DNA of 64,000 nt, from the NCBI GenBank assembly GCA_001414485.1, contig LLEY01000105.1, positions 124,001 through 188,000 of the forward strand. Reading direction: 5' to 3'. Positions within the stretch are counted from its first letter, which is position 1, and each line of letters opens with the position of its first letter. The notes under the pieces are model-generated. The model saw only the letters and a program-made list of their open reading frames with translations. It was not told the DNA's origin and ran no database searches. Shown here piece after piece: positions 40,466 to 53,831 of the stretch. The translations under genes were made by a program, and so were the position numbers. This DNA is from Calycina herbarum (taxonomy: Eukaryota; Ascomycota; Leotiomycetes; Helotiales; Pezizellaceae).

Positions 40466-40911
40466 TATTACGAATCACGTTATACGTAATAAGTAGTCTA
40501 GATAGCGCTCTAATAAAACAAGGTATAATATCTAGGAAATAGAAGGTAATACTAGAGAGAATTAGTAATACGAAGGTATTTAGATATTCTAGGATCTTAC
40601 TATTAGATAACTATTAGAAGTTACGTAGTAGATCCTCTTAGATCTCTTAAAGAATCTAAAGAGATCTAGAGATCTAGGCTTATAAAGAGATCTAGGTAGT
40701 ACGAGAGGTTCTATATATACTAGCACGTCTACTATCTAGATAGAAGCTTCGTACTTAACTTAGTTATTAATCTTATTATCTTATTTAATATCTTTAATAT
40801 AAGTAACAAGTTTACTTCTAAGTAAATATATTAGTATATCTATACTTCTTACCTATATACTAACCTTTAAGACTTAGTTACCTTTGTTTAGTTAGTTTAA
40901 GTTTTATTATA
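40466..40911 (+). repeat. 5' LTR of A1
   Basis: Starts TATTACGAATCACG (TGTTACGAATCACG in copy A2) and ends TTTTATTATA, followed by CTTTAAGTACCTGC; matches 59,361-59,786. Confidence 0.8.
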
Positions 40912-40939
40912 CTTTAAGTACCTGCTTAGAAGTTTAGTT

Positions 40940-43660
40940 AGTATAGCCCTAGTAACCCTCGCCGCTGTAGTAGCTAGCTTAAATACTAGTTAAGTTAACG
41001 TTATAAAAACATCTGAAAGTAATATTAGAGGAACATCTACTAGTATATAATCAGCTAGAAACGATAATAACGTTAGTATACTAGACGCTCCCGAGCCTTA
41101 TAAGGTTAAAGTACTTAAGTCTATTAAAGTTAAGATACTAGACACGTATTATAGAAAGTATAAAGAACTTAACTTATTCTTCTTTAAATAGATATCAACT
41201 TTAATTTTAACTTAAACAAATTCGAGAGTAATTATAACTTATAAACTATCTTCGTTATCTTCTACCTAAGAGGATTAGTATTAGAATAGGTTTAACTATA
41301 TTTAGAAGATTTCTTTAAAAACGAAGATAAAGATAGAAAGATAGAATTAACTAAGATTATATTTAAATCTTAGAGAGGATTTAAGATAACTATTAGAAAA
41401 GTTTTTAGAGACTTTAATATAATTTAAACTACTATATATAAACTCTTAGATTTATACTAAACTAGATTAGTAATAGATTATACTAATAAATTCTAATATT
41501 ATAGAACGAAATCGGGATAAGATACTATCGCTCTTATAAAACTCTTTTATAAAGGATTAAAAGTATATATTTATAAGAAGATAGCTAAATAAAACTTATA
41601 GTTTTAAACTATTATAAGTATAATTAAAGAGGTTATCTAGCTAGATAACTGCTTATATAAATTTAGAAAGAGTAACCTTAGATATAGAGAGAAAAGTAAA
41701 GAGTTAAGAAAGTAGAAATATATCTATACTAATAAATATAGTAAGAAGGCGAACGCTATATAGAAAAAGTCCTTTCTAAGAAAAGAGAGACTCTCTTAAG
41801 AGAAGCGAAATCGTCGACGTAAGTAGAACTTATATTATAACTGTAGTCTCTCTAGCTATAGAGTAAATAAGTATAGTAAGAAGAAAGACTCTAAAGAGAA
41901 GAGATAGGTTAACGCTACTATTTAAAAAGAAGTAGTATTACTTAATAAAATCGAACTTATAAACGAAGAGCTTAAAGCTAGAGAATATAGTACGTAGATT
42001 AAAACAGATGCTATAAATATAATAGTAGACGCTATATACTTATAGCTAAACGAAGGAATCGAGTTATAAGTTAGTAAGGTATAGAATACTAATAATAATA
42101 GAGATCTACTTCTTAAAGAATATTATAACATATGATTAGAAATAGAATATAAATTACTACTTTAAGTAGAATACGAATTATTACTATTAATAAGTTATTA
42201 GAGTTATTAGAGTTAGTATCTAACTTATCAAAAATAGATCTTAGAATATATAAATCTAAATAAGAAGAGATATAGGTATTTATTAGAACCTTTAAAAGAG
42301 GGAATAGATAAGTATATATAGAGAGCTAGAAACCTAACTTTTAAAGCTTATATTCTATCTAAGGAATTAATCCTACTATCTTAACTACTTATATAACAGT
42401 ATAGAACGACTAGAACCGAGTAACTATAGTTAGTACTATTACTAGAAAAGAAAGTATTAAATTTAAGAAACTAGGACTAGAATAGACAGTATCTAATAAC
42501 TACCTAGAGAAGAGATATATATAGATAGTTACTAACCTAAAGAGAGATACTACTAAATAGTAGTAGTATTACCTAGAAGGATTTAATAAATATAATAGAT
42601 ATTCAAAGTTAGATATTATTACTTACTTACTTAGTTAAGATTATAAGCTAGTAATTAATAAGAAATATTAGGTCTTAAGAGTAGAAAGGGAGTTACTATA
42701 GTATTTAAAAGATTAGAAGATTAGTAGATATTTAGAGTTACTACGGTAAACCTCTAGACTAACTTAATCTAGGAATTTCACTAACTTATAAGAGGTAAAC
42801 GATAGGTTATTAAAATTTTATATAAAGTAACTATTAAATAGGTTTAATATAAACTATAAGCTATATTAGACTAGTTAATAGAGAAATGTTTTATAAGAAT
42901 ACTCTTAAAACTTAAGAGAACTATAGAAGATAGTCTAATATATAAAGTAGTCTTTTTTAATAACGAAAAAGTAATATTCTTTCTAAACTCTTACAGAGGA
43001 GATATTAGTAAACAAAGATTTAAGGTTTATTATATTAAACTAGAGATTTATACTACTACTAGAGAAAATTAACTTATAGTAATAGTAAAGATAAGAGGAA
43101 AAGAACTCTAAGTCTTAATTAATAATATAAGGCTATACTATCTAGGAGTAGTTAATAGAATAGACGTTATATACTAGAATAGAATTATTAATTAGTAAAC
43201 TATTCTAATAAAAGTTAATATTAAAGAATACTACTTAGATATATAATTTAATATTATTAAAATAGAGAGTAAGGAAGTAATACTTAGTATATTATAGATT
43301 TAAGAACATAATCTAGATATTAACTAGAAGGCCTAAACTATAGTCTTTAGTTAATATAAATATATAAGATTATAATTATAACTATAAGACTAGAACAAGA
43401 TTAGCGCTACCTCTTTAAATATACTAGAATATCTAGCCTAAGGTCCTTTATAGGTTAGTAAGATAGCTGATAATAAAATACCTATATAATATAAAGAATT
43501 TAAAGCTTTGTTTAAAAACCTAGAAGACTTATAAGCCTTACTAAAACATTGTTTATAGAATTATAAAATTAAAATTAAAAAGAGTTATTATCTCTTAAAG
43601 TAGAAGCTTTAGTTATATAACTAGAAAAGCTTATAAAGAATAGAAAGTTATATAAAAGAA
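40940..43660 (+). pseudogene. Gag and protease region of A1, mutated
   Basis: The frame is broken by many TAA/TAG. At about 41,830-41,880 lies a decayed zinc knuckle (NLYYNCSLSSYRVNKYSKK, compare CxxCxxxxHxxxxC) with most Cys and His changed by transitions. Further on, the protease/RT linker reads like copy A2 at 60,700-62,330. Confidence 0.6.
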
Positions 43661-43665
43661 GGTAT

Positions 43666-43897
43666 TATTACGGCGCTGATCCGTAACACGTGATTCTCGG
43701 TCCTACACGTGACCGTCAGAGCTGCAACGCTTGGACGGATTTATGACGAGATTAAAGGCTCTTTATAGTTAGTAGGAATACCCCTTTTTCGTAGGGTATA
43801 TATTCCGTATTCCCTCGTTCTTAGAACTGTAGCTTTAAATTCTTAAATATATATATATATACTCTTATGCCTTTGCCTTTAGTTATAGATTGTGAGA
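43666..43897 (+). repeat. 5' LTR of C
   Basis: Begins TATTACGGCGCTG and ends GATTGTGAGA; contains two CACGTG sites and GGTATATATTCC. Confidence 0.85.
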
Positions 43898-44010
43898 TTA
43901 TTTAAAGCTTAAATAACCCAACTCTCTGCGAAGGACTATAATATCGACCGGATTCTACGCTTATAACAGCTAGAAGATCTTACACTTATAACAGTATAAC
44001 TACGACCATC

Positions 44011-44175
44011 CCTCGAGCATCTCTGCGTCTGTAACGACTTATCTCCTCGACAAGCACGCCTGTAACGGCCTGCCTCTTCTACCTGTAACGGCATCCTCTT
44101 CCTATAAACGGATCCCTCGAGTATCTCTACGTCTGTAACGACTTACCTCCTTGAAAGACACGCCTGTAACGGCCT
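44011..44175 (+). repeat. Direct repeats in the leader of C
   Basis: A 61-base unit starting CCTCGAG and ending CTGTAACGGCCT occurs at 44,011-44,071 and 44,115-44,175, differing mainly by transitions. The motif CTGTAACG appears about six times in this 180-base stretch, between LTR and Gag. Confidence 0.65.
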
Positions 44176-44229
44176 ATATAACCTTTTTTACAACCTCTCC
44201 CTACCTTCCCCTCCTTCCTTTCCGATAAT

Positions 44230-47200
44230 ATAATAGCCGATACTCGAAGTGGTCGTGGTAGAAAAGGGAAGACACCTACTAGCTTGTCTCGAACCGAGCC
44301 TTAATAACTAGATAACACCCCTAGAGTCGTCCCTCCCTCGCCTACCTCCCCTGCGATAAGCGAGCCTCCTATAGACGAAAACGTTCGTTTATAGGCTGAA
44401 ATCCTCTCTTTACGTATATAACTCTACTAAACCCCGTTGCCTATAAACTACTCTAACAACCCTCTTCTAAGCCGCGAGTATACGCAAGCCCTCTAAGAGG
44501 CTACTACTGACTCCTTCTATTCCTGATTTAGTTCTAATAATTCTGCTTATAAGTTCTAAGATAGCGAGAAACTTAAGAACGGCATCTCTCTATTATATAA
44601 GGCCTGGCGGATTATCCTAGCTAGTAAAATAAGAAAGAACCTCTTTAAGGACGAATAAGATAAACTTACCTTCGTCTTTATAGCTACTTCCGGCGTAGCA
44701 TAAGAGCACCTAGAACTATAGATAGATTTCGGTTCCCCTACCTTATTTATAGACGTTATAGATATGCTTATATATCTAGATACCTTGTTCGTAGATAGTA
44801 ACAAAGCTATAGAGGCCTATAAGGTCTTCTATAAACTCTTAATATAAGAGGACGAGACTTTTACTATGTTTAAAGCAACCTTCTTAAGCCTTATAACTAA
44901 GGCTTATATCCTATTAAGTAAGTAGTCCGAAGATTTATACTAGAAGCTTATACTAGCTCTCTAAGTAAGCATCTTACTAGTCTAAATCACTCTAGCAACC
45001 TTTAACTAGTTATATAACCGCTGTTACTCTGTCTATTAAGACGAGGTAACTATTAAGGAACGCCTTATAGCTTACTATAACTGCTGCCTATCTATAAGAG
45101 GTTTCCCTACCAGCTACGGATTAACTTACCAACTTCTAGCTCTATATACTATTATTAGTTATCCGCTAACCCAAAGCCTAGTCTGTTACTCTCTAGTTAT
45201 AGACTATAAGACTCCTTTGCCTACTTGTAAGAGTATAACTTCTGTCTAAGATATAGTAGACGTTATCTGTTATAATTATAATAAACCTAGGTACTACGCT
45301 AGTAAATGCCCTCTTCCTTAAAAACCCTCTACAGCTATTAAGCTATTAGAAGACGCTGAAAACTCGCTTACGGACTCCTATAGACTACAAGCGTCTAGAG
45401 AAGAATCAGCTAACGAGGAACTCGTTTATAAGGACTTGAGAAAAGAATAGCTCTAAAGCAAGTCTCTTCTTTAGAGTAAAACAAACTTAGATCTTAATCT
45501 CTTAATCTAAGTTATATAATAAGTAGAAAGGCTTTTATAACTATATATACTTTAATTAAGAATAGATATACTTTTAATACTACTAGACTTATTAATACTA
45601 GAGCGAATAGATAGCTATTTATTAATACGGCTTTAGCTAACTAGTTAAGTTAATATTATAGATAGGCTATAGAAAAGCTATTATATATAATATTAATTAT
45701 AAGGTTTAATAGATATAAAGGACTAGTAATTACTCGTGTTATTCGCTTAATACTAAGTATCGACAGACGACAGTTTACTAATATACTCTTCTTAATTACT
45801 AATATCGGCAGATATAATATTATTATCAGCTGTTAATAGCTTATAGACGTAAACGTAAAGTTAGTAGTTTATAGCTATAAGATTAAGTAGCTAGAATCTC
45901 TCCCCTTAGTTTATCGATTCGATTACTTAGTACCTATTACTAGGGAATTAATAACTATCTCCTTACTAGACCTCTAAGCTTAGGAGGATATAGAGAACTA
46001 CGACCTCTGCTAGAATACTATAGAGGAACCTATATTAATCTATTTAATACTGCCTCGAAGCTAGTACTAAACCCCGCTACTAGTTACTCTTAAGGAAATT
46101 CCAGACGAAAGCTTTTAGTAAGACCTCGTCTCTGCCTAGAATAGAATATAGGTCCTTATTCCTAACCGCTAACAACGTCGTCGATCCTTCTTAGGAAAAC
46201 GTTTAGTTATAGACTATAAAGCGGCTGTGAGCTCGCTTATAGACATCTATAAACCTACGGAAGACTTCGCTATTAATATCTATTATATTAGAGCTACTGT
46301 TTTTAAACTTAACCTTTAAAAGCGCGATAACGAAGTCTTCTCTACTAGCTTATAAGAGATCGACTATGCTCTTATAGACAGGTTATATATAGAGCTCTCT
46401 TTAGTAGATTACGCTTTAGATAAACAACTAGTAGAATAGAACGTTTACTAGGAATATATAGACTTTAAGAATGTCTTTTTAAAGAGAGCTTTAGACAAGC
46501 TTCCTCTACTATAAAACTAAGTTAACTACTAGATTGAACTTATAGGTCTGAATACTCTATTATATAGCCTGTTATATAGGATAACGACTAAGGAACTTCT
46601 AGCTATAAAGTAGTATATCCTTAATAACCTTAATAAAGGGTTTATTATTCCTAGCTACGCCTCTTTCGCCTCTCTAGTACTGTTTATAAAGAAGCCTAAC
46701 GGAAGCTTACGGCTCTATATCAACTACTAGAAACTTAACAATCTTACTTATAAGGACTAGTACCCTCTTCTACTAATCAACGAAACTCTTATACGAATTA
46801 CTAGTACTAAAATCCTTATAAAGCTCGACACTTGTTAAGCTTTTAACTATATATATATAGAACTAGAGTTAGAAGAACTTATAACCTTTTAGACCTGTTA
46901 TAACACGTTTAAATATAAGGTATTGCCTTTTAGCTTAACTAACGGTCCTACTATATACTAGAGGTATATAAATAGCGTTCTTATAGAATATCTTAATAAC
47001 TTTTATATAGCTTACCTTAATAACATTCTTATATACTCTAATAATAAGCTCGAACACGTTAAACACGTTTGTAAGGTCTTAGAACAGCTCTATAAAGCTA
47101 GGCTATAAGTGGATATTAAGAAGATAGAGTTCTACGTTACTTATACGAAGTACCTTGGTTTTATTATCTCTATAGACGGAATCGAAGTCGACCTAGAGAA

Positions 47201-49500
47201 GATCTTAGTAATCGTTTCCTAGAAATATCTTAGTACTATTAAGGGTATCTAGTCCTTCCTAGGTTTTTATAACTTCTACCGACATTTTATTTAAGATTAT
47301 AGACAGATTACTTATCTACTAAACTATCTTATAGGTAAGGAAGTGTTATTTAAGTTCAACTTAGAATATAAGAAGGCTTTTAATATATTAAAAGAAGCCT
47401 TAGTTACCGCCTCTCTCTTATACTACTTTACAGCTGATTTAGAGACTATGGTTAAGACTAACGCTTCTAATAGAGTAGTTACGGCTATAATGTTATAATA
47501 TATATCCGAAACCGAACTATAAAGACCTATAAGCTACTTCTCGAAGACGATGAACCCTACTAAGCTAAACTACCAAATCTATAATAAGGAGATATTAGCT
47601 ATTATACGCTCTTTCGGATAATAGTAAGCGGATCTTACTTAGACTAGCTCCTAGATTAAGGTCTTCACTAATTACAAGGCTTTAGAGTACTTTATAACCT
47701 CTAAAACCTTAAACTAGCGGTAAGCGAGATAGGTAGAGTTTCTATTAGAGTTCTATTTTATAATTACGTTTTAATCTAGTAAGTAGAACGAGAAAACAGA
47801 TATATTAATACGCTAGGACTAAGACGTTAACTCGTAGAACGACCTAAAAGCGTCTATAAGATAACAAACCTTACTTATGTCTGATTAGTTAGATCTACGT
47901 ATTACTACTCGATTAGAACCTCTTATAACGTTAGCTCTAGTTACCTTAGAACCCTTGCTTAACCTTGTCGACTAGTTACTTACTACTAACTATAACTCTT
48001 TAGACTTAGAAGACGACTAAACGAAAGCTACCTACGGGTACTAAAACTAGATAATAGAGAACAGCTTACTTCTTTAGTAAAAGAGACTCGTAGTTCCTAA
48101 TTAAGGTATCTTACAGACGGACCTAATCTATAAGGCTTACGTATAAGTATCTACGGCTTACCCTAGACGGACAAAGACGGTAGCTATCCTCGCCCGTAGA
48201 TACTAGTAGAAAGGTTTACAGACGTCTATAGAAACCTATATTAGTAACTACAGAGACTGTCGACGTGCTACAGTTCCTCGCGACTATAAACCTAGGTTTT
48301 TATACCTGTTACTAGTTCTAGAACGTCCCTAGTAGTATATTACTATAAACTATAAGTCTTTCCCTACTAATAAACAAGGTTATAATACCTTATAAGTAGT
48401 TATAGATCGCCTAACTAAGTAATCGGTCTCGATCCTCTATCTAAAGACAGTTATAGCCTAAGATATAGCTTAAATATATATTATATAGATCTATCGAACC
48501 CACGGCTATCTATAAAGCATTATTTTAGACTATAGACCATAGTTTATTTCTTCTTTCTAGTCTAAATTCTATAGAATCCTTAGTATAAAGCTTAAGCTAT
48601 CTACTACTTTCTACTTATAAACTAATAGATAAACTAAAATCATAAACTAATAGATTAATCAACGCCTATAGCCTTTTATTAGTTACTATTAGGACAACTA
48701 GAGCAAACTTATCTCTATTCTAGACTACGCTTAGCTTACGCTTCTATATAAGAGTCTAGGTAGGCTCTCGCCTTTTAAAGTAATTAACAGATACGTAGCT
48801 ACTACGTCCTTCGATTAGAACCGTCTAGATAAATCCGTAACAGTCTATAAACAGCTTAACTAGACCGATGCAGAGGCACTCGTATAGAGAATATACGACA
48901 CTTAGACCGTAGTAAAGGAATTAGTTAGTAAAGTATAAGACTACTATATAAGGTCCGCGAACTAGATTTAAAGAGCAGTAGACTTTAACATAGACGACTT
49001 TGTTTAGGTATTAACTTATAACTAGAAGATAGACCAGCTAAGCTATAAGCTAGATAGACAAAACAAGGGTTCGTTCCAGATTACAGCCTACGAAGGACAC
49101 TCTTTCCGGCTCGAATTACTAGACCACTTCTGTATATACCCCGTATTCCACCTATTACTGCTTCGTAAGGCCGCTATAGATCCGTTACCTAGACAGGTAA
49201 ACGAACCACCCCTGCTAATACAGGTTATATATTAAGAAGAGTAGGAAGTAGAAGAAGTCTTAGCTATAAAAGCAGTTTATAGAAAGCTCTAATATAGAGT
49301 TTAATAGTTAGGCTATAACCCTAATCTATAGTAGTATCTAGCCTCGAATTTTAAGTATTACCTATATAAATTATACGATTTTCACCTTACTAATCTAGCT
49401 CGCACTAGTCCGCTAAGGGCTTTATAAAGCTAGATATAAGCGTAGGAAGACGGAATAGACGATTACGATTATCTAACAGACGATTTAGTTATAATACAAA
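44230..49500 (+). pseudogene. Gag-Pol of element C, inactivated by many stops
   Basis: Gag starts near 44,230 (SGRGRKGKTPTSLSRTEP, Pro-rich). A zinc knuckle is at about 45,265-45,312 (CYNYNKPRYYASKCPLP, where the second Cys and the His are now Tyr). RT is at about 46,620-47,250, with the catalytic motif now YLNNILIYS, an Asp to Asn change by G to A. RNase H-like sequence is at about 47,400-47,900 ([20 protein letters not shown]). Integrase is at about 48,250-48,960 (VIDRLTKQSVSILYLKTV; DYRPQFISSF). A chromodomain is at about 49,200-49,390 (EVEEVLAIKAVYRKLQYRVQ). In-frame stops are TAA and TAG at expected Gln and Trp positions, the RIP pattern. Not functional. Confidence 0.8.
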
Positions 49501-49536
49501 GCTTATAGACAAGCTTTTTTCTAAAAGAGAGGGTAA

Positions 49537-49768
49537 TATTATAGCGCTGATCTATAACACGTGATTCTCGGTCCTACACGTAACTATCAGAGCCGTAACA
49601 CTTAGACGGATTTATAACGAGATTAAAGGCTCTTTATAGTTAGTAGGAATACCCCTTTTTCATAGAGTATATATTCCGCATTCCCTCGTTCTTAGAACTG
49701 TAGCTTTAAATTCTCAAATATATATATATATACTCTTATATCTTTGCCTTTAGTTATAGATTATAACA
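49537..49768 (+). repeat. 3' LTR of C
   Basis: 232 bases, ends GATTATAACA, followed by the target duplication GGTAT. Confidence 0.85.
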
Positions 49769-50314
49769 GGTATTAAGAAGAGGTATATTAGGAAATCTAA
49801 GTTACTAATTACTTTAAATATACTTGTTAGTATAACTTAGTAGCTAATAGTATAATATAAAAAGAGTGTATTATCGTTCGTATATATAGAGCAAAGTTAG
49901 CTACTCTGTCTACTTAAATAGACCTTAAGCGAGAAGGTTACGTAGAGTGCTATTTACTCTAATTATACCGACAATACTTATTATTAAGAAAAAAGACAAC
50001 TTAGATAAGAGAGTATATATTAATTACTAAGAAGTAAATTATAGTATAGTTAAGAAGGCTTATCTACTACTAGCTAGCTAATACTTATAGAATAAGTTAG
50101 ATAAGATAGTACGATTTACGAAACTAGATTAATAAAACGCTTATAAACTTATATAAATAAAAGCTAGAGACGAATAGAAAACGGTATTTACCTTACTATT
50201 AGGTCTTTATAAATATATAGTTATACTATTTAGACTATATAATATACTAGCTATATACTAGAGATAAAATAATAATATTTTAAGAGATCTTTTAAGAGTA
50301 ATAGTAATCTATTA

Positions 50315-52175
50315 ACGTGGTATACCAGGACCTCGTGATTATCAGGACCTTGTGAATTTTTTCCTACCCTACTACTTTAAAATATAATAAAACTACTATA
50401 ATATATTAAATTAATTAAAACTACTCGGAATCTGATAAACTAGATATATCTACAACTTCTTAACACGTCCGTGTATTATGACTAGTTTTTCTATAAGTGC
50501 TACAACGTCGCTGAGTCGTTTGTCCTTCATCTTCTCCACCCTCCCTAGAGCGCTTGTTACGTCGAACCTGCTCCTCCGTATTCTTCTAGGCTAATCCGTC
50601 CTATACATCCTCTACAGTAAGTGTACCTCCTTCTTAGACACGGGTATTTTTAGCCCTCCGGCGTTTACTAAGGGCTTTATTTGCTATTCGAAGTATACGG
50701 ACCTTAGCTAATAAGAGGGTCACCTTATAGGCTAATCGCTCTATACCTTTTACCAACGAAGCGATTGTCTAGAAAATAGGTGTTGGCGAGCTTCCTTAGT
50801 AACGAGCAATACAATCCTTAATAAGAGTTGATTACGAAAGAGCTTTAGAAGGGTTACGAGGAGTCTGGGAGACCCAAGAGGTAGCGTCGGCAGAGGGGGG
50901 TCCGGTAGGTATAGGAGTCTGTAACTTAATATCAAGCTTTAAGATCATAGTCTAAGGTTCTAGAGGCACTAGACTAGCTCTACGGAACCCAGCTTTAGCG
51001 TTTTAGGTTGTTATTAACTGGTTATAGGCTGTGTAAAACGTAAGAAAGAACTCGACCTTAGTAATGTGGTTTATATAAGCCTTGATAAAGGTCTCGATTT
51101 AACGCTTATATATGCGTTTAAGAATACTAAAACACCTAACGTTGAGTGGCTAGGTTAGATAAGACGAATAAGGAGGTAGGCAAAGAGTAATAATGTTGTA
51201 TAACTTGTAATACTCTTAGAATACTGCCGATTTATAACTCTTATGCCTATCTAGAACTAATATTCGATATAGCCCTTTTATATAACCACGAGTATACTTA
51301 TCGAAGTGTTCTAGCTATTCCAAGCCCGTCTTATTATTAGTCTATCTATTGCTAGTTAGTTTAATAACCCAGTTGTTAGGAAGACCGCCCTTAGTATACC
51401 AACTAGTAAGGTGATTTTTCCCTTAAACTACTAAGAATAGAGGGATGCTTAAACCCTCTCTATTAATATAGACAATTGCTGTAGCCTATTCCCGATTACC
51501 TAGCTAGACAGCCTTACCTCTGCCACGTCGATTAGCACGTGTAACAACTATTCTAGCATAGATAATACCTATTATAAAACCAGTCTCGTCAAAGTTATAG
51601 AAATCGCAGTCTTAGATCCTATATTTCGCCTACATATTCTCTACTAGTCGAAACCACGCGCTAATTAGCTTAGGATCTTCGTACAAGGCCCTTTAGAAAT
51701 CGTAAACGCGATTAAAACGCGTCTTTAGTTCTAGACGTCGTTGTATAAATCGTTGTGCCTAGTTCTTTCCAACGCGTTGTCCTCTACGCGACTCGAGTAT
51801 ATAATTTGCTATATCTTCTACACTACCTAGCCGGGGCGCAAATCCTCTTGTATCTAGATCAAGTATATTTTGAATAATCACCTCCTCTTCTATTATAGTT
51901 ATTTTATAATTTGCTAGCCGGTGTTTGCTAAGAGTAGTTCGACTAGCTATTCTATCGGTAAGTGTAGAATAAGAGACTCTATATAGCTTCGCAGCTTTAC
52001 TACGGTTTATTCGTTTAGATAATCAAATAGCTTCGATAGCTAGGATAATTCGAGCTTCTTAGGTTTGAGATTCTATTAGGTAGTTGTTGAGAAAACGTGT
52101 GTTAAAGTTAGAGGTAGTAGAGTAGGGAAAAAATTCACAAGGTCCTGATAATCACAAGGTCCTAGTATACCACGT
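50315..52175 (-). mobile_element. Fot1/pogo-type DNA transposon
   Basis: Terminal inverted repeats of about 54 bases begin ACGTGGTATACCAGGACCT (left) and, reverse-complemented, ACGTGGTATACTAGGACCT (right). The TIR itself contains a tandem motif, AGGACCTYGTGA, twice. The element is flanked by the target dinucleotide TA (50,313-50,314 and 52,176-52,177) within A1 RT sequence. Length 1861 bases, as usual for Fot1-like elements. The transposase lies on the minus strand. Confidence 0.88.
50480..52090 (-). pseudogene. Fot1/pogo DDE transposase, mutated
   Basis: The minus-strand frame shows YNFDETGFIIG (first catalytic Asp, near 51,588), RILVLDRHK (second Asp, near 51,253), and PLNVRCFSIL (near 51,130), where the third catalytic Asp of the expected PLDVGCF is Asn by one transition. 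After it comes HITKVEFFLTFYTAYNQLIT, and a Pro-rich tail that is open from 50,935 to 50,750. Numerous TAA/TAG at Gln and Trp positions elsewhere. Inactive. Confidence 0.8.
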
Positions 52176-53556
52176 TATCTAGATAATATTTTAATCTTCT
52201 TAGAAAAAGAAGAGGAATATAAGAGATATATAAGAGAAGTTCTATAATAACTACTTAAGGTAGATTCCTATTTTAAACTATTGAAATACGAGTTTAGAGT
52301 AACTTAGATACTTTTCCTAGGTTAGGTATTTAACTTAGAGAAAATAGAAATAGATCTAGTAAAGATCTAGAATATCTTAAACTAGAAATTACTAGAGAAT
52401 ATAAAGAATATATAGTCTTTCCTTAGATTTATAAACTTCTGTTATCTGTTTATTAAAGACTATATAAAGATTACTAAACTAATATTAGTACTAGTAAAAA
52501 AGGCTATTAAGTTTATCTAAAGTAAATAAGCTAAGGAAGCTTTTTAAAAAATTAAGGTAAAATTTATAAAAAAACCTATTTTATATAATTTTAATATAAG
52601 TAAGCCTAGTATAGTAGAGATAGAAGCCTTAGATATAGTAGTAGAGGCGATCTACTTATAACTAAATATTAAAAAGAAGCTTATACCTATTATATACTAC
52701 TTAAAAATATTTAATCTACTATAATAGAACTATAATATCTTTAATAAAGAATTACTTACTATAGTACTAACCTTAGAACACTAGAGGATATACTTTTAAA
52801 GAGTAAAGTATCTAGTTATAGTTCTATCTAACTATAAGAATTTAAGAATATTTATAAAAGCAAAAGAACTTATAACTAGATAACTAGTAAGATAGTCTAA
52901 AATATTATTAAGATTTAATATTATTATATATTATATAAGTAGAATATTAAATACTAGAGTTAAGACTCTTAGCTAGAAACCTAGGTATAAAGGAAATAAG
53001 GAATATAAGAAGATTATAATCTTAAAAACTCTTGAAAATAGACATTTAGCTCTAATAATTTATAAGGTTATAGTTTTAGAGGAAATTAACCTCTAGAGAA
53101 ACAAAATCTAAAACACTTAAGAAAAAGAATAACTTTAGATACTTTAAGAAGAAAGAAACCTAGTATAAGAACTAGATATTAATATATACTATTTATAAGA
53201 AGAATAAAACTATAAGAATAAATATAAGAAAGAAAAACTTTAGATTTCTAACTTATATATAAAAGAATTTATTTAAGAATACTATATAGTACTAGTATAT
53301 AGTTATTAGAGAATTCGTAGAACTATCTAGTAAATAAAGAAATACTACTATATTAATAGATTATCTATAATAGTTAAGAAAGTATTAGTAGAGTATAATA
53401 TCTATACTAGAAATAAGACTTTCTACTATATATCTTATAAACAGATAGGTACTACTCTAATACTATAAATATCTTAGAAATTAATATCTTAGGATTTTAT
53501 TATTAAGCTACTAAAATCTAAAGATCTAATAATAGAAGTTAAGTATAACTTAGTTC

Positions 53557-53831
53557 TATAACAGTACGAAACGGATACTACTACAAAAGAGACATATAGA
53601 AGTGCGTTCGATAGAATGACATATCCGAATACTAGGCTCTAATACGAAGGAAAAGACTAAATTAGTCTTTCCCGATAGAGAGGAGACAGCTATTTATAAG
53701 AGGTTTAGATAATAGTAAGTCTAGAAGCTATCTGGCTTTTCTAAAACCTGAAATAACATCTGTATCATATCCTATTCGGCACGTAGACTCGGCAATTCTA
53801 ATTCTAATTAATTCTTAATAGTTCTATTACA
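53557..53831 (-). repeat. 3' LTR of D2
   Basis: Starts TATAACAGTACGAAACGG and ends CTATTACA; first 130 bases nearly identical to the D1 LTRs, the middle diverged. Confidence 0.75.

Larger units (their letters stand above)
43666..49768 (+). mobile_element. Complete Ty3/Gypsy chromovirus element C
   Basis: Two 232-base LTRs (43,666-43,897 and 49,537-49,768) bound a 6103-base element flanked by the 5-bp duplication GGTAT (43,661-43,665 and 49,769-49,773), inserted in A1. A purine-rich tract (AAAAGAGAGGGTAA) precedes the right LTR. By eye the LTRs differ at about 21 positions, 20 of them transitions. Domain order is Gag, zinc knuckle, protease, RT, RNase H, integrase, chromodomain, as in chromoviruses. 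Confidence 0.88.
40466..53556 (+). mobile_element. Family A Gypsy element A1, interrupted twice and truncated
   Basis: It begins with a 446-base LTR inserted in B1 and runs through Gag, protease, RT, RNase H and the start of integrase. It is split by element C at 43,666-49,768 and by the Fot1-like element at 50,315-52,175. At 53,557 it is cut inside integrase by element D2, and the remainder is not in this window. The order of domains was read by alignment with copy A2 (59,361-64,000), which is collinear. Confidence 0.78.
49774..53556 (+). pseudogene. RT, RNase H and integrase start of A1, mutated
   Basis: The sequence continues the A1 frame after the C insertion. RT is split at 50,314/52,176 by the Fot1-like element. 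RNase H sequence lies around 52,600-52,900. The beginning of integrase (53,380-53,550) is collinear with 63,810-63,985 of copy A2. Many TAA/TAG. Confidence 0.6.

Noticed and set aside
44556..44804. Open frame on the minus strand inside the Gypsy Gag
   Set aside because: It is antisense to the Gag reading and arises because the mutated sequence has few stops on this strand locally.
50750..50935. An independent 61-codon gene
   Set aside because: It is the Pro-rich tail of the Fot1-type transposase frame, not a separate gene.
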